From assembly GCF_037975245.1 (NCBI RefSeq), contig NC_092569.1:18085501-18149500 (forward strand): 64,000 bases of DNA. Direction: 5' to 3'. Origin of the DNA: Apostichopus japonicus. Lineage: Eukaryota > Echinodermata > Holothuroidea > Aspidochirotida > Stichopodidae. The notes under the pieces were generated by a model. The model was not told the origin of the DNA. It saw only the letters and a list, made by a program, of their open reading frames with translations, and made no database searches. Below are positions 1 through 14,206 of the stretch, piece after piece. Made by a program: the position numbers and the translations under genes. Every line of letters begins with the position of its first letter. The first letter of the stretch is position 1.

Positions 1-1735
1 CAAGTATTCTAAGTTCAAGAGTTGACACCGTGAGCATTGACTTTTTTCAAGAAACTACAACGGTACGTTATCATGATTTTCCAATAAAGTAAATCAAAAA
101 GAATTTGGGTGACAGAATCAACCATTAAAATGGTTCTTCCATATCCACTGGGTGTTTGTAAGATAAATTTAAAGTTTTCAAGAAGGTAGATTTTTGTCAA
201 AGCTGAATATTCTCAGATACCTATTCAAAATTGCACCGACTGAATCTTCGATATCTCCAAACGACGGAAAGAAAATTCACTGTTGCTTCTTTTTTTTTTT
301 TTAAACTCGTTAGTATATGTTAGCAAACTAGATCTGCGTAGTCAAGATTTCTCTTTTGTTGAATATTTTGTAACATTTTCATAATGCGAAATAGCGGTAT
401 TTAAATATATTAACATTAACATATTAAAACAACGTGTTGGAAGTAGTGTCAAAAGTTGTTTCCTATAGTTAGCAGTGTTCTATGGAAAAGTCTAGACTGT
501 TCAAAGGAAATTCAGTTTATGGTTCGGATCGGGATTTTCAAGATTAAAGCATTTATTGACTAAAGCACTTAATCTAAACTGATGAAGAACCTGTTGTCAT
601 TTGCTTGATTTTGATTTGAAGAAGATATTAATCTAAGTGTAAAAATTACAACGTAGGCATTTGGTAAGATAACAATGTTTTTTGTGTAAAAAATGTCGTC
701 GAATAGTATTTATTAATTAACTCTCCAATTGCCATCAAATATAGACATTTAAACTTTCTGATGTAAACTTCAGAAAGGTAAAATAACTATTAGGCTATAT
801 GAATGTTACATTTTTATTTTATGTGGATAAGGGAAATTTAATTATTAAATGATAGATAGATCAACGTTATATTTAAACTGAAGAAGCCGTAAAGTAGAAA
901 GTCTCGTATTACCCGTGTAAATGTTAAATAATCAGTAAAGAATTAGAAAAAAAATATAGGGGTAGTGAAAGGGGTATATTATCGGTTGGAGCATACTAGA
1001 CAAACTTTAGTAAGTTAAAGTAGACACTGCTTTAACGTTATAAACCTCTCAATTCATTTTGCTGTGGTAGATTAGCCTATATTAGAGCAACGATTTTCTG
1101 TTTATGGTGTTTATAGGTATATTATTTTAATATTGAATTTCTCTTTCTATTTCCTTCGTGTCTGTCAAAAAATTACGTTTCTATAACAACGAAAAAGCGC
1201 AATAATTCAAAGTACATTAAGTATAAATCGCGGCTAAAGAAGATACTCCGCATTTCCTTATTTTCAACGACAATGTATTTTACAGTTCACAGTGTGTCTA
1301 TATTTCGTAGATTAAATTAATATGAATTGATTATATGTACTTTAATTGAAAGAATTCGTCTAATGGTTTCTTGAACAGAGTCATTATTATAGAAATTAAG
1401 ATTAAGATTATGTAAAATATACCCTTTGGTAAATGTGTTCTATACTACTATTTGATTAACTAATATGAAGCTTAAAACGCGAAACAATAAATTAACAACC
1501 AGTACGTGTGACTAAATCGAATTCGACTTCATTATTACTGTTAGTAAGCATTTTGAAGTAATATTTTTATCTCTTAGATAGATCAAGTGAAAGTAAATGA
1601 AGTAAATTACCAAAGGAGAGTGTAACAAGGTTTAACATTGCAGATCGAAAACAATCAATTGAGTTCTGCTTAAACATCGAAATGGTAACTTTACAGATGT
1701 TACACCTGAAATATAAAAGTAAAAGAAAAACTTAC
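1..1735 (-). other. Intron 1 of FREP-L (partial)
   Basis: This sequence is paralogous to about 18985-20478 (intron 1 of FREP-M), and its first 200 bases also match 63640-63940 upstream of FREP-R exon 2. FREP-L lacks about 75 bases that the other two copies have after position 120. No exon was recognised in it. Confidence 0.6.
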
Positions 1736-1825
1736 CCCTTCTTGAGAAGACACGCTGCTGGAAATAAAAATGATGAGAAACAGAGAGGTTAAACCTCCAC
1801 AATGTCTTCTAAACAAGTACAACAT
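1736..1825 (-). CDS. FREP-L exon 1: signal-peptide exon of a FREP gene running off the left edge
   Basis: Thirty codons start with ATG at 1825-1823 and encode a signal peptide: a basic stretch (FRRHC), a hydrophobic core (LTSLFLIIF) and a Ser-rich cleavage region (SSSVSSQEG). The exon ends at a consensus GTAAG donor (1735-1731). It is nearly identical to exon 1 of FREP-M (20479-20568); differences include Met2 to Leu, Arg9 to Cys and Arg30 to Gly. On the minus strand the remaining exons would lie left of base 1. In FREP-M intron 1 is about 3.2 kb long, so finding no exon 2 in the 1.7 kb available here is expected. The function is inferred only from the paralogs: secretion of a fibrinogen-related protein. 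Confidence 0.75.
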
Positions 1826-3996
<2,171 letters not shown>

Positions 3997-4628
3997 GTGT
4001 ATTCCATATACGTTTGAAATTTTCCATAACAGTTGCATATAAACACAAATAAGTTCATCGGCAAAGATAACAGAGGGGTTGCACCCCCCACTCCCTCTCT
4101 GTACAAACGACGAAGAAAGTTATCAACAATGAGGGGACAACAAGGTAGCACCACGTTTTGAGTATTCTTAATTGAAACTTTGGAGCGCTTTCATATACTT
4201 AAACGCTGGAAATTGGTCATTGAATCCATAGATACAAAGAAAACTGATGTTATTGACGATTAAATATAGTCATAGATTGGTATTTTCTAAATTAATAAGG
4301 GAAAACTGTGGTATATTTTTTTAAAGGTTTCCAAGAATAACAGACTCGGTATATAGAGAGGAACAACGTAATCGGAAGCTATCCACCCATATACTCCTGT
4401 TAACATGATAATTTATCTTTATCGCAATCTTCCATCAATCCAATGTATTTTAAGGATACTTTTGATTATTTTTCATTGAGGTACTTAAACTTTGACATTG
4501 TACCGTTAGATTTAACCAAACTTGGTTGCGTACAAAACCATGTTGGGATAACTTGAGCGATGATTTTGGCTTGGGAATTAAAACTGCATAATCTCAAAAC
4601 TATCCTATTTTGATTTTCTCCTATCCAG
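3997..4628. other. No gene recognised
   Basis: AT-rich sequence between the microsatellite and the first FREP-psi exon. I looked on the plus strand for a fibrinogen start exon (a GGW-type motif before a donor) and found none. Confidence 0.5.
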
Positions 4629-4891
4629 GTTTTTCAACGTCACAGTGGCACTACCAGTTTTCATCAAAATTGGGATGCGTACAAAAAAAGGATTTGATGA
4701 TCTGAACGATGATTTTTGGCTTGGAAATGAGAAACTCTATATTCTTACAAACCAAACAGGTTACACGTTGCGCTTCGACGTTATCACGTCAGGTGGAGAT
4801 CAGAAATATGCTTCATATACCGAGTTTCAGATTGAGTCTGAGAGTAATAAATACAGACTGAATAAACTAGGCAGCCATGGTGGAACAACAG
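4629..4891 (+). pseudogene. FREP-psi exon 'a' (FBG middle)
   Basis: The acceptor CTATCCAG precedes GTTTTTCAACGT (VFQR, as in exon 7 of FREP-M and FREP-R). The donor is G|GTTTGT at 4892. It is 263 nt long, one more than a length that keeps the family phase. The extra base fits the A7 run at 4683-4689: the frame before it reads NWDAY and the frame after it reads KKGFDDLNDDFWLGNEK. Confidence 0.75.
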
Positions 4892-5290
4892 GTTTGTATA
4901 CGTTTTAATTTGAAGTTATAATTTTAGGGGGAAAAAAAGCCGAATTACATGATATTTACTTCTCTCAAGAATTAAATAATTGAACATTGAGAATACCCCA
5001 GACTTGCAGTGGTATCGTCCATGGCTTTGTGTCCCGTCTCAGTTCCAGATATAGTTGAAAATACGTTTATGTATGCCACTAGTCAGATCGGTGGGTGATA
5101 CTTTAGGATGACATATTTTCAAAATTAATATGCTTGATTAATTATATGAACTGTCACTTACTATTCACTTGACGGTTTTGTTTACCTTACAATTCAGATA
5201 TTGTGCTCCGGGAAGCGGATTTATTTTATAGCACATTACAATAAAGGTGCGATGCCTTTTATTAAGTGTTCACGTGTTTTTATCTTAAAG

Positions 5291-5602
5291 GTTCGCGTAT
5301 ATATGACAACTGGGACAAAGCTTTCAGCACCTATGATCGAGACAACGTCGACTGTATGTGATGCTTTTAACTGCGCGAACCGTCACATAAGTGGTTGGTG
5401 GCACTCGGATCATTGGTGCGCAACTTGTGATAATAATAATGGTTATTGTGACCAATTTCATGTCAGCGGAAGCTGTCACTCCGTTTGTACCAGTGACAAC
5501 CTTAATGGAGACTACAACGGTGTCGGTGGAGAAAATGTATTTTCCAACCACAATGCTTACTGTAGCTTAAATTTCACTGAGATGAAAATTCGGCCATCCT
5601 AG
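5291..5602 (+). pseudogene. FREP-psi exon 'b' (FBG C-terminal third)
   Basis: The acceptor TTATCTTAAAG precedes the exon. The first frame encodes IYDNWDKAFSTYDRDNVDC and then hits TGA. The remaining FBG sequence continues in another frame (CDAFNCANRHISGWW onward) to a TAG at 5600-5602. Length 312 fits a one-base insertion relative to the family. Between the WW motif and the NLNG-type motif there are many extra Cys residues (several CxxC-like pairs), unlike the Tyr-rich equivalents in FREP-M and FREP-R. Confidence 0.7.
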
Positions 5603-5846
5603 TGAACATAATGAATTTCATATTTAGACAGTTTTACAATCTAATTTACTGCTTTTATCAAACTACCAAAAGAAAAATGTTGTAATTGTATGTGTTGTTG
5701 TGCTGCTTGTTGTTCTGCTTCCGAAAGCCAAAACAGTTAAATAACACCAAAAGAAAAAAAACGCAAAAATATGTTGGAATGATTAATGTGCGTGTATTGA
5801 CACAGCGTCTGAACGACAGTATGTTAGCTTGAGGTGGAATCATATG

Positions 5847-5849
<3 letters not shown>

Positions 5850-5935
<86 letters not shown>
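5850..5935. repeat. (TA)n microsatellite
   Basis: About 43 uninterrupted TA units, 250 bases downstream of the FREP-psi stop codon. Confidence 0.97.
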
Positions 5936-5940
<5 letters not shown>

Positions 5941-7779
5941 GTAGCTTGGTATGAATATTGAAATATTGAATTAAAACCGTTGCTGCCAATGTTTTATCAT
6001 ACATATTTCCCGTTGTTGTATTTAAAGATATTTATCATTCATGACTTATTCAAATACTGTGACATTCACGCTAACTTCGAACATGCGAGATATGAACCGT
6101 TTAGTATCGCATAAAAAGATTTCTTCCTGCACGTTAAATTAATGTGTTGTGTCTTATTTGGGTAAATTTTATGCTGTTTGTTCTCAGTACATATTTTTTT
6201 CTTCTGTTCTTGATGAAGTTTTAATACATTACGTTTTCACACATATTACGGAATATTACATGTAACGGTAGATTTGATAAAACGATACAGCGACCAGTAC
6301 AAGGTGATATGCAGTTATAAACAGTTTGTTAAAATCCTTAATTTTATTACATTATCAAATCTAGTGAACTGTTGATATTGATACTCTAATATTTGAACTG
6401 CTTGCGTTATTTCTTACACCAAAATAAATGTAATTATGATTGTTTTTTTAATTTACTAGATTAGTTGCTTGAATACTTTTATTGAGGTATTTTATTGCTG
6501 ACAAAACTTGGATATATACTTTCGAAAAAGTTTAGGTGTTTTTTTTTTAAATTTGTTCGGTGGCTACGAATGTAATTGAGGAGTAATGAGCTGGATAACC
6601 TGATGCCTCCTCTGCCTTACTTTAAGTAACGAAAAGACTCGCTGATATTTCTATTGATTCACACATCAGTCTCGCATATCAGCATCCTTTTAAGCTCCGT
6701 TCATTGTACTAATCGATCAATTTGATTGTATTTTTACATGCAAATCACGATAACAACAGCATCATGTATAGACTTTAGACATGTTTTATCATATCTCAGG
6801 TTTTTTCAACAGTTGGAGGACCAACTATATTGTAGCTGTTCTTATAGTCACAGTATCCCTTTAAACCAATGCATTATGCGATGAGCAAACACATTTCGTT
6901 GGGACGTCATCACTAGTTGCATTAATGAGGTTAAAGCTAGATATGTTTAATATTATGCAATGATAACATCATGTGAAATATAAATGGAAAATAGCTGTTT
7001 GAAATCAGAAGATTGAAACGGGATCATTTCTACTGGTTATTCGGATTGTAAATGTTTAAAGTTATATCCGATATTATTTCCTTTTATTTCCCTCTATTTT
7101 TCTCCTTTGTTCTATTTTGGTTGCTTGCATTTGCATTTTGGTGCAAAAAAACGTCCCAGAAAAAATTAAGTGAACACATAACTATACCAACGAAACTAAT
7201 TATCGTGAAAACGTTATGTGATTTTTTGCAGATATTAAGTTTTCTTTCTAGGAACGACAATACATGTTCATCGTCACTCACAGGTGCAGTTCAAAGTCGG
7301 TTATTATTTTCAATGCAGTCTGCATTTTCATTTCTGTCTTTTTGTAGCTACATGTGTATCAAAATTTAAATATCTATTTTACGCAGTCCATTTTGTTATG
7401 GATGAAAGTTTGTTACAGAATATTCCAATGGTAGAGAATTTGAGACTATATATGCTAACAAAAACAGTTCTATTTTTCAAATGTTAAATTTATAACGCAT
7501 TGCTTTGTTTACAAGTGACTTGTATTTTACGGATCTTCTATGCAAGTGTTATAAAAGGCTTTGCTTTTTGATTTAGACATTGCTGTTAATTGGATTTGTT
7601 TCTAATGTGATGTGATCACAGTGTTTGTTTAACTGGTAGCCAGAGTTGAGAATGTCATTAAACTGCAAATATTCCACTTTGTATATTTTTATCTAACAAT
7701 ATAGACAGAATTCAACGTTAATTTATTGTTTATATATAAAAAGTATTCCAAGTATTACATTACAATATAGTCCGTTTAT

Positions 7780-8060
7780 TAACACAAGTCCCTCGTAGTT
7801 CTATCAATCTTCAGCTTATGTAAATACAAAACCTTTCTGTGTCTTGTTTCTTTACTGATAGTTTATTGCTATCTGGATTCCTCTGACCAGCGTGGTTTCT
7901 CAAAGTCATGGAACGTATGCAATATTTGAGGATTGTGAATCATTACATTAGGGTAGACTTTAAGTACTCAATTATTTGCACAAGGGAATCACTGTTGAAT
8001 GAGTTATTTACAGCATAAGTGAAGACGTTTTCTGAAAGAAAGCTTGCCTTGGTGTATTTT
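7780..8060. repeat. Displaced paralog of the FREP 3' flank
   Basis: It aligns with about 56135-56390, immediately downstream of the last exon of FREP-R. Shared stretches include the segments around TGTAAATACAAAACCT, GATAGTTTATTG and ATATTTGAGGAT. Here it lies about 3 kb from the FREP-M stop codon instead of about 60 bases, so the two loci differ by an insertion or rearrangement at about 8.1-10.98 kb. Confidence 0.65.
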
Positions 8061-8934
8061 GTACATCTTTTGCATAACACTTTCATACTTGAAAGTACAA
8101 AATTTGGTTATCATCGTTATGATATGTTCTAGTGAAAGATTTCTAATAAATTACTGCGACAGGTGAAAATACCGTTTATAAAATCTAAGTCATTTCAGGG
8201 ATATAGCTCTTTCCTTGTTAAATGGAAAGTTTTCATAGAAGAACTAGAACCCGAAGTATAATGTAATTTAGATTATGATAGTTTGTCCATTCATTACGCA
8301 AATATATTCATCTAGTAAGCAATCACTGGTACTATCCACCAATATTAGCGTCGTGAGTTGTAGCCTTGGTAATGTAATGTAAATGTAGAGTAATTTGTTT
8401 TCATGCAAGGAACATTAATCTTTTATTGTATTGCTTCTTTGAACGCTCGAAATGATGTTACGTCTTTAAACATGTAGCTGCAAGGCACGCCATTTCCGTA
8501 GATATATAGGAGTACGTTTCATTGACTTGTAGGCGAATTATTTAACCGACAATACTCATTGCCCTAAACTGGTGTCATAGAACAGCCATTTTCGCAAATT
8601 CCAAGTTACATCTATATTTCAAATAAACCGTGTGTCGTTATGCTAATGAAGACGTTTAAGACATATATTTAATTTCTTGTGGTGACAAGTGTTATGTTGA
8701 AAATTAGAGTAAGTAATAACATTTCTGAATATCAAAATGCATGCTACAGGAAATTATTTGTAAAGTCCGATACATTGTAGAGTGTCTAGTAGCATCGTAA
8801 CATAATAGAACAATTACTCATATTTCCACATGTGCAAGACACATGATTGAAATAGAGAAAAGAATTTAAAGAAAGTAGATAATAAATTTAGTTACAGAAA
8901 CCATCCAAAAATTTGGTAGTATGACCTCATATGG

Positions 8935-9060
8935 CCATGGGCGTCTATCAAGGGGGGGGGGGGACCGGGCACATGCCCCCCACAGTTCGATCGGTGGAGG
9001 ACACACTATCAAATGTCCCCCACACATTTGGTAAAAGATAAAATTTGAAAATACACGCGC
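8935..9060. repeat. G/C-run-rich repeat patch
   Basis: It contains an interrupted poly-G run (about 8951-8962) followed by ACCGGGCACATGCCCCCCACA. It resembles the 2615-2945 segment in having GGGCAC and GCCCCC blocks. It is probably a fragment of a dispersed element; the family was not recognised. Confidence 0.35.
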
Positions 9061-11007
9061 ATGTGTGGGGTCCTGGAAATATAATTAAAGTGGTTTGTCT
9101 TGCCATCCTAGTTTCAAATTTCATAGAAATGTGTTCTCGTAGACCAAGCAAAACATTTAAACTGACACAGTCCCTTAGGAAGTGTGTCACGGGTGGCAAT
9201 ACAAAGCATTGTGGTTTAGCATGCTGATGTATGACGACTATTGGCCAAATTTGCGCTAAGCTCACTATACGAACTCTGATCTGGACTGTGCCTTATTAGT
9301 TAGTTATATAAATTAATAATAATGGCGTATGAGAAAGTGCACCATTTTGTAGTATGACTTTCAGGACGGCAAGTCGAGAAACTCACATGCAGTCGCGGTG
9401 GATAGCTTCCTTCTTCTATATGTCCGGGACATTTTGGGACATCGTTCCTATAGGCTTATATGAGGCCCTGGGGTCATTTCCTTGACCGACTTGGTGCAAT
9501 ATAATGTTCCCTTTTCGAAGTAAATTTATTCACAGATAGTTAGTTGTCATTGGCTTGAACAATTGAGGGGTATTCTGTTCTGAAACATAGGGAAAATGGG
9601 GCTGCGATCTCGTAGGTATTGGTATCTGAAATTTTCTTGGGACGCTGCGCGCCAACCGATGGTGGCGCTTCGCTTAGATAGTACTTACGGCCGGACTACT
9701 TCAATCAATTACGCCCCTCCCACGTTTCAAATCAGATTGACGCCCCGCATATGGCACATCGTCGTATACCCACCATATAAGAGATACATGAGCCATTACA
9801 CAATATTGAACCTTTGAGGTTCATTGAACACTTCTCTAACGTTAGTTACTACGATGTTAGTCCAATAGTCTAATATCCTACAAGTTACAAATATTGAAGG
9901 GGTGAGTTGTGGAATGATTTTAGCCGTTTCGTCGTGTGTATTATAGCCAAAAGATTCATGTTTTAATATGCCATTTGTCATTTGACCTCGACAATGTGTT
10001 CCTATGTGTTCCTTTATGTGGTTAATCACAATGTTTCAGCAGCTCACGTACATGTAGCAAAGCCATCGGGTAAAGTATTCATTGCATTTTATCACAATTT
10101 GTAATTTGACGTTATTCCCATCAAAATTTGAAGTCCGTCTGGCTTACAGTTTAAAAGAGTTAAAAATAAGGTTTTTGGACAAAATGTGGCCAAGTGTGAC
10201 CGCTGATCCAATCGACAACGTGATCTTTATAGTTTAAATTATATTTGACTTTGGCAGTCTAGTATCTTATATGGGCAAAATGGTTTTTCATCACGAATTA
10301 ATGTTATGTAAGGTACCCCACATACAAACACTAATGCACAGCTCTCAAAAGCAATCCTGCCTACCAAGGTAGAACTTGTAATAGTTAGGAACATAGTGGT
10401 AACTTACACGATCTCAAGTGAAAACATAAATATGACTTATCAGTTTCGGTCTGCATTTTATTCGGAACACCGTTACAGAGGGATGTGTCTTAATTTATCA
10501 TATTTACAAAGTGACTAAAAGAAACAGAATTCACAAAAAGCGTTGTTGTAACTATATGTAATGGTGATTGAACTTCTCATACGTTGATATGAATCAGTTG
10601 AATTACATTAGATGTTAGACATGTGGCAATATACTCCGAACTATCAAAAGGAAAAAGAAGAGACTAATGCAAAGTTTTTACATCCTTGTAAATGTCGTCA
10701 TGTACATTTCCATAGATAAGGTAGAGTGATTTGACATGGCTTTAACTCAATCACGTCCGTTATCCAGGCTTTTTTCTTTTCATGGTCCTTCACTCTTTCA
10801 TTGTTCTGTTACAGTTAACCTCACTGTCAAATGTATTCAGATAGTTTGTTGTTATCTCATTCCATGTTGTCTTTTAAGAAAAAATGTCATGCATAGAAAT
10901 TTCGAGTGCTCACAATAAGGGAGACGTTTTCAGATTTTGGTAACACTTTTTTGTTAAATTATCTTTCACAGTAAAAATGTAGACACAATATTCACTTTGT
11001 TGATAAC

Positions 11008-11013
11008 TTTATT
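11008..11013 (-). promoter_or_regulatory. Candidate poly(A) signal of FREP-M
   Basis: AATAAA on the minus strand, 15 bases past the stop codon. That is close but possible; other signals further on cannot be excluded. Confidence 0.4.
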
Positions 11014-11027
11014 TCTGAATCACGTCA

Positions 11028-11278
11028 TCAGGATCGAGGTCGTATCTTCATTTCCGTCGACTGTATGTTGTTATTCCCTCCAGGGAAATAATACCAATAA
11101 ATGGTATAAGATCCAGTGTATGGTCTATTGAGGTCACAATAAGAAGAACAATAATAATAACTGTACCACCATGCGGATTTATAATTAGCGGCATTATTAG
11201 AAGAACAATCATCGTTGTCACGGTCACGTGTAAAGAATGCTTCTCCATTGTGATAACTATGACCAAGTGCGTTGTAGC
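11028..11278 (-). CDS. FREP-M exon 8 (FBG C-terminal third)
   Basis: Acceptor TTGCTTATCTAG, phase 1. It encodes GYNALGHSYHNGEAFF, the calcium-loop motif RDRDNDD, then AWWYSYYYCSSYCDLN, and ends TEMKIRPRS before TGA. The canonical FBG Cys pair around the NCA...WW...C region is rearranged: the first Cys is replaced and extra Tyr and Cys residues fill the ligand-pocket segment. Confidence 0.88.
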
Positions 11279-12895
11279 CTAGATAAGCAAACAGAAAGAA
11301 AAGGGTCAATGAAAGCATTGTCGCAGATTGTATGTATGAAAACTGCAACAAATATAACTCAATGTTAATATATGACACGGAGACTGAATGGTTACGTCAT
11401 AGAGTAACTAAATGCATCATACAATCGAGTGTGTTTTATTTAAATATTAAGACACCCTTTTACAAACAATGGGCAAGTCGTTCACAGGAAATTAAAATTA
11501 TTTAGAAGAGCATTTATTTCTAGTCGTATTCATATGTAAAGATAGGCATCAGTTTGTGGGAGTTCAACATGGACCTCATTTACATATTAAAAGAGGGTAC
11601 ACACAGTGAAAGGTTCTTCAAAGTCCTTGTCACCTCATATATTTTACATGTTATAATATTTTAAAAAGAAGTAGTTACAATGTTTTGGATTTTCGTAAAT
11701 CGGAACTCATTCTTTTAACATGATTTGACTTGATTCAAATCGAAAGACCTCATTTTAATATCAACCAATTGTTTAATAATAGTTTATATAACTGTGATTC
11801 GATCCCTACAATTTTGAAAACTTCAGACTTTGACTGGAGTACTTATGTATCTATTTAAGGATTCCAAATATTAGCACAATGATTAAAGCTCCACTTGCGG
11901 AAAAATAACCGTTTTATATCTTACGAGGGAGACTTGTACGTAATATTTGGGCATTATAAATCTCTCCATTTTTCTTTGTTTTAGATTTGTCATAAAAATT
12001 GGAAAGGTATACTTGAAATAATAATGTTCAGTTACTTCGATATTCTCCCAACTATAACAGAAAAAACAGTGTCCCATTATTGTTTCATTATTGGTTGCAA
12101 CCAGTAATCGATTTAAAATTATCGCTACATTATTCTAAAAATAAACGTTCTGAAATGAACGACATATTAGTGTAGACATTTATATATTTCATGTTATAGC
12201 ATGTGATAATTGTTCAATACAATTGTTCATTCTCGAAGTAATAGACTGACTTTGGTACGAATTACTGTGACGATCGATCTTGTATAGCGTGGAACCTTAT
12301 TGCGAACCATTCGCAGCCATACATTAACTCGTAACAGTGAATTAGGTTTGCAATCAAATAAGTATATCGTCTTTCGACATGTAACTGTTTTCAACGGGTG
12401 CGAACTTAAAAGTTTCTGTTTTTCTTTCTTCGGTTTTTTCTTTACTCTGCCTACTGCTATATCTTGGTATATTTCCAAAGACCAGTTAAACACAGCTAAA
12501 GACCATAGTCTATGAATCTAACATGTAAACATTATCTATGTGATCTGCATGAGATGGGATATTTGGTTATAGTTGGGTTTCCTTTCTATGTCGAGGCAAA
12601 CGAATTGAAGAAAGTTTTCCAGATCATAGAATATGGCTACGTCTTATGTGTAGTTTCAGTATTTTCAAGATGTAATTGAACCCGAAAATGAGCACATGAT
12701 TTTAATATATCTGGACTATCAGTTCTTGATAGTCATGATAAGTCTATTATAAAATCTAAGTATTTGTAATCTCTAATATAGCACGTTGAAAAATTAGAAT
12801 TGCTCTGAATAGTTGCCAAGTGCATCCGTTATGATGATCATATGCACATCAGATTGTAGAATGTACTTGGAGAAAGAAGATAAAATGGAACTCAC
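11279..12895 (-). other. Intron 7 of FREP-M
   Basis: 1.6 kb, similar in length to the FREP-R equivalent (56680-58271) and alignable near the exon 7 donor. Overlapping short open frames at 11883-12515 on both strands show no known motif. No gene seen. Confidence 0.5.
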
Positions 12896-13163
12896 CTGCT
12901 GTACTTGAAGAGTCATAACCACTGATACTTAGTCTGAAATTAGTATCCACATTGCCCATGCTGAAGGAGCTATACTTAGCAAAGTGATATTGGCCAGATT
13001 TTGAAAAGAAATCAATCCTTAGCTCATATTGACCTTGGCTCGTCAATGCTGCAAGTTTATCGTTGCCAAGCCAGAAATTGCCGTCGGCAGTTCCAAAACC
13101 CTCTCTGTATTCATTCCAATCTCTGTGAAAACTCAAACTACTGTCAACACGTCGCTGGAAAAC
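12896..13163 (-). CDS. FREP-M exon 7 (second FBG middle)
   Basis: Acceptor ATTACAG, phase 0; VFQRRVDSS, WNEYREGFG, FWLGNDKLAALT and YELRIDF mark the FBG fold. It ends in phase 1 at GCAG|GTGAGT. It is open and intact, and its 268-nt length equals that in FREP-R. Its protein differs much more from FREP-R than exons 1-5 do. Confidence 0.88.
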
Positions 13164-13639
13164 CTGTAATTATAGTAACACAAACAAAAAGGTAGACGCA
13201 ACTATATATAAACTAATTTTATTACATTTTAAGATGGTTGCAATTATCCCAGTTGAGATACCCTCAAAAGTCCATTCAGTTTACATGATTGTGTTGTGTT
13301 GTGTATAACCCATGGATCTGAAAGGAGTATCATCATGCATAATACTTCTACTTTAAAAAAAAAAGCAGACCAACGTTCGCAAGCCAAAATAAATACACTT
13401 AAGACAGATGTTCTCTAGACATACTGGTGTCCATAAACCAAATTAGTATGCAAACAGTTTTAAATTATCCTATTTGTTAAGTTGGCTTTAATCGTTACAA
13501 ATTAATGATAACATAATATTAGTAATAAATATTTAAGAAATAATAACAGTAACAATTGTGTTTTCATCAGTGACAAAAGAGAAAGAATACAACTTCCTTT
13601 CCTTTGTTATCTTTAAAAATGACAATAACAGATACATAC

Positions 13640-13946
13640 CAACCAACCACCTCCATCTGAGACGTCACACATTACTTGAAATGGGTTGCCTGTCCACCCT
13701 GCTGGTTGTATAAGTCGAATGCTGTTGGAGTCCTCTGTACTATATGCTTGACAGTCTGATGCAGTAGCCCGATCACATTTGGACCCCGTCTCCAGTGTAT
13801 CCTACGTTACAGTAACACTGTGATAAGCCTTGTCGTTCCTCACAGTTACCATTGGGACTACACCGGTATGTGTCATCACAGCTCAACAGACCGCTGTTGC
13901 AGGAACATCGTTTGGTACAAGAAGGGTTCACATATACTTCACCTTC
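13640..13946 (-). pseudogene. FREP-M exon 6 (TILa/EGF plus second FBG start, frameshifted)
   Basis: Starts EGEVYVNPSCTKRCSC (TILa-like half), then an EGF-like module with CYCNVGYTGDG. The frame then runs into TGA. With one base fewer in the G4 run (plus-strand CCCC at 13784-13787) it would read on through a Cys and into ASDCQAYS, IQPAGWTGNPFQ and DGGGWL, a second FBG start. It is 307 nt against 306 in FREP-R, which confirms the single extra base. Real mutation or homopolymer error cannot be told apart here. Confidence 0.82.
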
Positions 13947-14206
13947 CTAACGAGATAAAACGGTACGCCTTGTCAAGTAGATGCAAAATAATAATATCCT
14001 TCAATGGGAATACTCAATGTTCCAAGTCGAGGTATAACGAGCAGTGCAATAGGTGACATTCCTTCATAAAATTAGAGCAGCTGCAGGGTAAAGATTTAAC
14101 GTTTTTAAAATGAATCATTTCAAGCACCATAATAACTGTTTTGTTCCGGCTTTTCTTCTCATTGTAAATTAGTTTGATACGTAAACATTTAGGAATGGTA
14201 TCTTAC

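Larger units (their letters stand above)
4629..5602 (+). pseudogene. FREP-psi: inverted fibrinogen-domain fragment with two frame breaks
   Basis: Two exons equivalent to exons 7 and 8 of the minus-strand FREP genes lie in opposite orientation. The middle FBG exon (4629-4891) has motifs such as FWLGNEKL and YRLNKLGS and keeps the family's phase 0 start and phase 1 end, if one base is discounted. The C-terminal exon (5291-5602) has the calcium-loop motif YDRDN and ends with the family signature TEMKIRPS. Each exon is broken by a one-base frame change: one in an A7 run at 4683-4689, one at about 5350-5358. No upstream FBG-start, linker or signal exons were found. It is probably a partial duplicated pseudogene. 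Because one break is in a homopolymer, a consensus error is possible for that one. Confidence 0.75.
5603..11007. other. Intergenic region between FREP-psi and the FREP-M 3' end
   Basis: No gene recognised. It holds a (TA)n run (5850-5935), a paralog of the FREP-R 3' flank (about 7780-8060) and a poly-G repeat patch (8935-9060). Open frames at 7052-7487, 9045-9265 and 9596-10029 are short, lack recognisable motifs and overlap on both strands. I treat them as chance. Confidence 0.5.

Noticed and set aside
5201-5602. A single 133-codon gene starting at 5201
   Set aside because: The part before 5291 is intron sequence upstream of a clear acceptor, and the true exon changes frame at about 5355.
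12227-12515. Lys-rich frame on the minus strand and its antisense partner
   Set aside because: Located in intron 7 of FREP-M, no splice fit, no motif, and open on both strands by chance.
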